Origin: CAWJJM01 sp963843275 | GTDB lineage: Bacteria > Acidobacteriota > Thermoanaerobaculia > Multivoradales > JBCCEF01 | Length of the DNA: 64,000 nucleotides | Direction: 5' to 3' | NCBI GenBank assembly: GCA_963843275.1 | Contig: CAWJJM010000012.1 | Coordinates: forward strand, 1,302,001 to 1,366,000 | Shown: positions 59,837-64,000 of the stretch, piece by piece | Numbering within the stretch: position 1 is the first letter of the stretch | How the letters are laid out: every line of letters starts with the position of its first letter | Position numbers and translations under genes: made by a program | Notes under the pieces: generated by a model | The model's input: only the letters and a program-made list of their open reading frames with translations | The model's database searches: none | Told to the model about the DNA's origin: nothing

Positions 59837-61938
59837 GGCGAGGGCTCCGTGGTGGTGGCCGCGGCACCGCCGGCGGGCGGCGCCTCGGGCCAATCGGGTT
59901 CGATGAAGACGAAGTGGGTGCGGTGGTCGCGGCGCAGGAAGACCGGGATCACCTCGGGGCGCGCGGCGAGCACCCGCCCGGTGACGGCGGTGAAGGCCTC
60001 GACGTCGGGGACCGGCTCCCCCGCCACCCGCAGCACCAGGTCGCCGAGGCGCAACCCGGCCAGGTGGGCCCAGCCGCCCTGCTCCACCTCGACCACCACC
60101 ACGCCCTGCTGGTCGCGGTCCCAGCCGCGGTCGATGCGGTCGCTGAAGGTGACGTCGCGCACCGCCAGCTCGAGGTCCTCCTGGCGGGTGCGGTCGGCGG
60201 CCGAGGGCTCCTCCGGCGCGGCCTCGAGGGTCACCGGGACCTCGAGCGGCGCGAAGCTCGCCGCCGGGACCCCCACCCCCGCGCCCCCCTGGGGCCGCAG
60301 CACCTCCAGGGTGACCGTCTCGCCGGGGGAGGAACGCTCGACCGCCCGCCGCAGGTCCTCGCGCTCCTGCGGCCGGGTGGCGAGCAGCGGCGTGCCGTCG
60401 AAGGCGCGGATCACGTCGCCGACGGCGAGGCCGGCGCGGGCCGCCTCCGTCCACGGGAACACCTCGGTGACGCGGAATCCCCCGGGCTCGGGGAGGCCGA
60501 GCGCGGTGGCGATCTCGGGTCCCACCACCTGGGTCCGCAGCCCGAGCCAGGCGGCCGGCAGCTCGCCCCCGAAGCGCGGCCCCGGACGCGCCGCCGGCTC
60601 GACGACGGTGAACAGGTCCTCGCCCTCGCGCCGGTAGGAGACCGCGGCGGCCTCCGCCGCCGTCCCCGCCGCCGCGACCAGGTCGGCCGGCACTTCGAGC
60701 GGCCGGCCCGCCCACGACAGCAGCAGATCCCCCGCCGTCACCGCCGGCCGCGCCGACTCCAGCGGCGAGCCCGGGCGCACGCCGGTCACCCGCAGGCCGT
60801 GGTCGCTCGGCAGACCGGCCGCGAGGGCCATCGGGCGGGTCACCTCCTGCACCGTCACGCCGAGGGCGCCCACCTCGGCCTCCTCCCCGACCGCCCGCTG
60901 CATCGGCTCGACCTCCGCGCGCAGGGTGCGCTCCGCGCCGTCGCGCTCGACCTCGAGCGGCACCTCGCTGCCCGGCGGCAGGTCGGCGATGCGCGCGTAC
61001 AGCGGCGGCACCTGCTCGACGAAGCGCACCGTGACCGGTTCGCCGCCGAGGCGCAGCAGCACGTCGCCCGGCACCAGCCCGGCGCGCGCCGCCGGCGAGC
61101 CGTCGAGGACCGAGGCGACCAGGGCGCCGGTCCGCCGCCCCAGCTTGGCCACCGGCAGGACCGTGAAGCCGAGCCAGCCGCGCCGGATCTCGCCGTGGGC
61201 GATCGCCTGCTCGAGCACCCGTCGCGCCACGTCGGCGGGGATGGCGAAGCCGATGCCGGCGCCGCCGAGCTCGTTGATCCCCACCACCCGCCCGGCGAGG
61301 TCGACCAGCGGGCCGCCGGAGTTGCCGGGGAGGATGAGGGCGTCGTGCTGGATCCAACGGGTGAAGATGCCGGTGCGCTCCCCCTCGGCGAGCTCGGGCT
61401 CGGCGAGGTCGGTGCCGGTGACGTCGGTGAAGACGCGCTTCGGGTTGGAGACGATCCCCAGGCTGACCGACGACGCCAGCGCCAAGGGGTTGCCCATCGC
61501 CAGCACCGGGTCGCCCACCTCGAGGCCGTCGGACTCCCCGAGCTCGGCCGCCGCCACCACGTGCCCCGGCGGCACCCGCAGCCGCAGCACCGAGAGGTCG
61601 GTCAGCGGGTCGTGCACGACGACGTCCGCCGCGAGCACCTCGCCGTCGGTGAGGGTGGCGGTGATGCGGGTGGCGTGGCCGGCGACGTGGTAGTTCGTCA
61701 GCACGTGCCCCTGCGGCGTCACCACCACGCCGCTGCCGCTCGCCAGCACGTGCAGGGCACGGCCGCCGTTGAACGTCTCGGTCACCACCGTCAGGTTGAC
61801 CAGGGCCGGGTAGACGGCGTCGCGGGCGACCGCCACGGCGCGGGCGTCGACGTCCTGGGCGGCGGCCGGGGCGGCGGCCGCGAGCGCCAGCAGCGCGGCG
61901 GCGACCGGCCGCCGGGCGGCGGCGAGGCGGCGGGGCAT
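59833..61938 (-). CDS. HtrA/DegP-type serine protease with several PDZ domains
   Basis: A 701-residue exported protein (signal AAALLALAAAAPAAAQDV). The catalytic triad is complete: GHVLTNYHVAGHATRI (His), DPLTDLSVLRLRV (Asp) and LPGNSGGPLVDLAGRVVGI (Ser). At least three PDZ domains follow (WLGFTVLPVAKLGRRTGALV, LGVTVQEVTRPMALAAGLP, WLGLRTQVVGPEIATALGLP), and a fourth near the end (GWAHLAGLRLGDLVLRVAG), more than in DegP. It degrades or refolds misfolded envelope proteins. It lies 20 bases after the AIM24-like gene on the same strand. Confidence 0.9.
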   Translation of the reverse strand: MPRRLAAARRPVAAALLALAAAAPAAAQDVDARAVAVARDAVYPALVNLTVVTETFNGGRALHVLASGSGVVVTPQGHVLTNYHVAGHATRITATLTDGEVLAADVVVHDPLTDLSVLRLRVPPGHVVAAAELGESDGLEVGDPVLAMGNPLALASSVSLGIVSNPKRVFTDVTGTDLAEPELAEGERTGIFTRWIQHDALILPGNSGGPLVDLAGRVVGINELGGAGIGFAIPADVARRVLEQAIAHGEIRRGWLGFTVLPVAKLGRRTGALVASVLDGSPAARAGLVPGDVLLRLGGEPVTVRFVEQVPPLYARIADLPPGSEVPLEVERDGAERTLRAEVEPMQRAVGEEAEVGALGVTVQEVTRPMALAAGLPSDHGLRVTGVRPGSPLESARPAVTAGDLLLSWAGRPLEVPADLVAAAGTAAEAAAVSYRREGEDLFTVVEPAARPGPRFGGELPAAWLGLRTQVVGPEIATALGLPEPGGFRVTEVFPWTEAARAGLAVGDVIRAFDGTPLLATRPQEREDLRRAVERSSPGETVTLEVLRPQGGAGVGVPAASFAPLEVPVTLEAAPEEPSAADRTRQEDLELAVRDVTFSDRIDRGWDRDQQGVVVVEVEQGGWAHLAGLRLGDLVLRVAGEPVPDVEAFTAVTGRVLAARPEVIPVFLRRDHRTHFVFIEPDWPEAPPAGGAAATTTEPSP

Positions 61939-61957
61939 GGGCGGCGTCCGGGCGACC

Positions 61958-62968
61958 TCAGTCGCCCATCAGCATCTCTCCCAGGTCGCCGAGCACCGAG
62001 CCCTCGCCCTTGCGCTTCTTGCCGCCGCGCGGGATGGCGGCGATCACCCGCCCGGCGAGACGGCTGAACGGCAGCGACTGCAGCCACACCCGCCCGGGCC
62101 CGGTGAGGCGGGCGAAGAACAACCCCTCGCCGCCGAACACCGCGGTCTTGATCCCCTTGACGGTCTGGATGTCGTAGTCGACCCGCTCCTCGAGGGCCAC
62201 CAGGCAGCCGGTGTCCACCCGCAGCGACTCGCCCGCGGCGAGGTCGCGGGCCACGATGGCGCCGCCGGCGTGGACGAAGGTGAAGCCGTCGCCCTCCAGC
62301 TTCTGCAGGATGAAGCCCTCGCCGCCGAAGAAGCCGACGCCGAGGCGGCGCTGGAAGGCGATGCCCACCGAGATGCCCTTCGCCGCGCAGAGGAAGGCGT
62401 CCTTCTGGCACAGGATGGTGCGATTGTGCTGGCGCAGGTCGATGGGGATGATCTGGCCCGGGTAGGGCGACGCGAAGGCGACCTTCTGGCGCTCCCCGGC
62501 GGTGTTGGCGAAGACGGTCATGAACAGCGACTCGCCGGTGAGGACGCGCTTGCCGGCACCGATCAGCTTGCCCATCAACCCGCCCTCGTGGTCGCGGGAG
62601 GAGCCGTCGCCGAAGATCGTCTCCATCTCGATCCCGGGGTCCATGAACATGAAGGCGCCGGCCTCGGCGATGCAGGCCTCCTGGGGATCGAGGGTGATCT
62701 CGACGAACTGCATCTCCTCGCCGAAGATCTCGTAGTCGATCTCGTGGGCGCCCCCGCCGCGGGGGGGCGGCGGCGGCGCGCCGGCGGTGCCGCCGGGCTC
62801 CGCCGCGAACTCGGGCTGGGAGCGCACCGGCACCCAGTTCGCCATCCCCTCGCGGAAGACGTAGGCGTTGGCGTCGAGCCGGCCGCTGCTCAGCCGCTGG
62901 CGGATCTCGTCCTCGCTGATCGGCCCTTCCTGGCCGCCCTGGACCGACACGTACCACTGATCGCTCAT
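61958..62968 (-). CDS. AIM24/TIGR00266 family protein with N-terminal GYF_2 domain
   Basis: A 336-residue protein. Residues 1-60 form a GYF_2 (DUF4339) domain: QWYVSVQGGQEGPISEDEI and LDANAYVFREGMANWVPV. After a Pro/Gly linker comes an AIM24-like beta-roll: EACIAEAGAFMFMDPGIEME, GISVGIAFQRRLGVGFFGGE and FGGEGLFFARLTGPGRVWLQ. TIGR00266 proteins are phage-shock-like or tryptophan-RNA-attenuator-like in fold and often accompany envelope stress genes. The start at 62968 follows GGAGG at 62979-62975. The open frame upstream would add a TTG start only. Confidence 0.82.
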   Translation of the reverse strand: MSDQWYVSVQGGQEGPISEDEIRQRLSSGRLDANAYVFREGMANWVPVRSQPEFAAEPGGTAGAPPPPPRGGGAHEIDYEIFGEEMQFVEITLDPQEACIAEAGAFMFMDPGIEMETIFGDGSSRDHEGGLMGKLIGAGKRVLTGESLFMTVFANTAGERQKVAFASPYPGQIIPIDLRQHNRTILCQKDAFLCAAKGISVGIAFQRRLGVGFFGGEGFILQKLEGDGFTFVHAGGAIVARDLAAGESLRVDTGCLVALEERVDYDIQTVKGIKTAVFGGEGLFFARLTGPGRVWLQSLPFSRLAGRVIAAIPRGGKKRKGEGSVLGDLGEMLMGD

Positions 62969-63060
62969 CTTCAACCTCCGGTCGCTCGCTGTCGTTCTCT
63001 CCGGGTCGGACGTTCGTGCGGACGGTCAGTCTAGCAGCCGCCCGGCGGCCGCCCCGGGGC

Positions 63061-63993
63061 TCAACCGGCCGGCACGAAGCGCACCCGGAAGAGCTTCGGC
63101 CACAGCTTCCCGGTCAGCAGGAAGGTGCCGTCGGCGGGGTCGTAGGCGATGCCGTTGAGCACCTCGGCCCCCGCGGCCTCGTCCGCCGACAGCAGCCCGG
63201 CGGCGTCGACGACCGCGGTGACCCGCCCTCCCTCCGGGTCGATCTCCACCAGCTCGTCGGTGGTGTAGACGTTGGCGTAGACGCGCCCGCCGACGCACTC
63301 GAGCTCGTTGAGCCGGTCCAGCGGGCGGCCGTCGAGGGTCACCCCGACCGAGCCGCGCACGGCGAAGGTCGCGGGGTCGCGGAAGGTCAGCCGGGCGCTG
63401 CCGTCGCTCATCACCAGCCGCGGTCCGCCCGGCGCCGCGCCGTCGCGGCACAGCCCCCACCCCTCGCCGCGGTAGCCGTGCTCCCCCGCCGGCGTCAGGG
63501 TGGCGGCGTCCCACACCGTCGCCAGGCCCGCCTGCCAGGTGAGCTGGACGAGCCGGTCGGGCGCCCCGCCCGCGCCGGGGAGCCAGGCCAGGCCCTCGCC
63601 GAAGAGGTCGTCGGCGAGGGCGGTCTGCGCCAGCACCCGGCCGCTGGCGAGGTCCACCCGGCGCACGGTCGAGTGGCCGTAGCGGCCGGTGCTCTCCCAC
63701 AGCGCCCCCGCGGCCAGGACGAGCCCCTGGGTGTAGGCGCCGGGATCGTGGGGGTAGGTGGCGACGATCTCGGCGCGCAGCCGGGCCGCCGGCTCGACGG
63801 CCGCCGGCGGCGCCGCCGTGCCGTCCGGCGCCGGACCGGCCGCCGCGCCGTCGCCCAGCGCCCCGGGGTGCCGCCACAGCGCCCAGCCGGCCGCCAGGGC
63901 CGCGACGAGGAGCGCGGCCCCGGTCCATCGACGCCCGGAGCGGGCGCCCCCCCGGCGGCCGCGGGGCCGGCGCCGGGGCTCGCGCCGATTCAA
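63061..63993 (-). CDS. Glutaminyl-peptide cyclotransferase (bacterial beta-propeller type)
   Basis: A 310-residue exported protein; a Pro/Arg-rich head and a membrane segment (GAALLVAALAAGWALWR) precede the five-bladed propeller. VATYPHDPGAYTQGLVLAAG is the family hallmark, with FGEGLAWLPGAG, LNELECVGGRVYANVYTTDE and AEVLNGIAYDPADGTFLLTG following; the acidic residue in LNELEC is catalytic. It turns N-terminal Gln into pyroglutamate, protecting exported proteins. The start used is a TTG at 63993; an earlier start beyond the window cannot be excluded. Ninety-two bases separate it from the AIM24-like gene. Confidence 0.88.
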   Translation of the reverse strand: MNRREPRRRPRGRRGGARSGRRWTGAALLVAALAAGWALWRHPGALGDGAAAGPAPDGTAAPPAAVEPAARLRAEIVATYPHDPGAYTQGLVLAAGALWESTGRYGHSTVRRVDLASGRVLAQTALADDLFGEGLAWLPGAGGAPDRLVQLTWQAGLATVWDAATLTPAGEHGYRGEGWGLCRDGAAPGGPRLVMSDGSARLTFRDPATFAVRGSVGVTLDGRPLDRLNELECVGGRVYANVYTTDELVEIDPEGGRVTAVVDAAGLLSADEAAGAEVLNGIAYDPADGTFLLTGKLWPKLFRVRFVPAG

Positions 63994-64000
63994 CCGCTCT

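Overview
This 64-kb window is about three-quarters G+C and is packed with genes on both strands, with no phage, integrase or IS element that I can recognise. The codon use (third positions almost all G or C), the pair of Calx-beta domains with the characteristic C-terminal secreted domain, the eukaryote-like kinase, the TPR and WG-repeat exported proteins and the selenocysteine formate dehydrogenase together suggest an uncultured Acidobacteriota lineage (Thermoanaerobaculia-like) or a neighbouring phylum. That placement is inference. It looks like ordinary chromosome rather than a mobile island.

Layout. 1-6.3 kb: nucleic-acid enzymes (a 5'-3' exonuclease, RNase D, a double RNase HI) mixed with an epimerase, a TPR protein and a hydrolase. 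6.3-12.3 kb: arginine decarboxylase, the complete EF-P lysylation set (EpmA, EF-P, EpmB), an HU protein and a DUF1820 protein. 12.4-18 kb: a Calx-beta secreted protein, a tandem repeat array, an OsmC-like protein with an in-frame UGA, Smr, WG-repeat and MFS genes. 18-26 kb: a CocE-type hydrolase and ATP-grasp enzyme transcribed divergently, an M1 aminopeptidase, YhhN, DinB and the Tag glycosylase, then a second array of the same repeat. 26.4-31.2 kb: arfB plus an NAD-dependent formate dehydrogenase whose alpha subunit contains selenocysteine. 31.2-38.7 kb: a kinase and a TolC/MFP/RND efflux operon with DUF2892 and P-II-like genes. 38.8-46.9 kb: a nitronate monooxygenase, a 1876-residue single-chain biotin-dependent carboxylase and a HAD-deaminase fusion. 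47-56.7 kb: small envelope proteins, a CoA transferase, TPR protein, cytochrome c, desaturase, and a histidine kinase/response regulator/DNMT2-like methyltransferase operon followed by CorA. 56.8-64 kb: alanine dehydrogenase, bactofilin, tRNA-Gly, an HtrA-type protease with a protease-dead partner, an AIM24-like protein and glutamine cyclotransferase.

The most notable signals are: (i) two genes (fdhA and an OsmC family gene) in which a UGA replaces the family's cysteine and is followed by a bacterial SECIS-like hairpin; (ii) a palindromic repeat of about 155 bp, present as three tandem units at each of two places, each time starting at the stop codon of a gene and filling the gap between two convergent genes, with compensatory changes in the hairpin; (iii) a eukaryote-like fused carboxylase; (iv) a DNMT2/TRDMT1-type methyltransferase in a two-component operon; and (v) many start codons lying 6-9 bases after a TANNNT box, which points to leaderless transcripts.

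About ten otherwise intact genes carry one or more single-base frameshifts, many of them insertions in GC runs. I read these mostly as residual assembly errors and annotate the genes across them, giving the approximate break positions.
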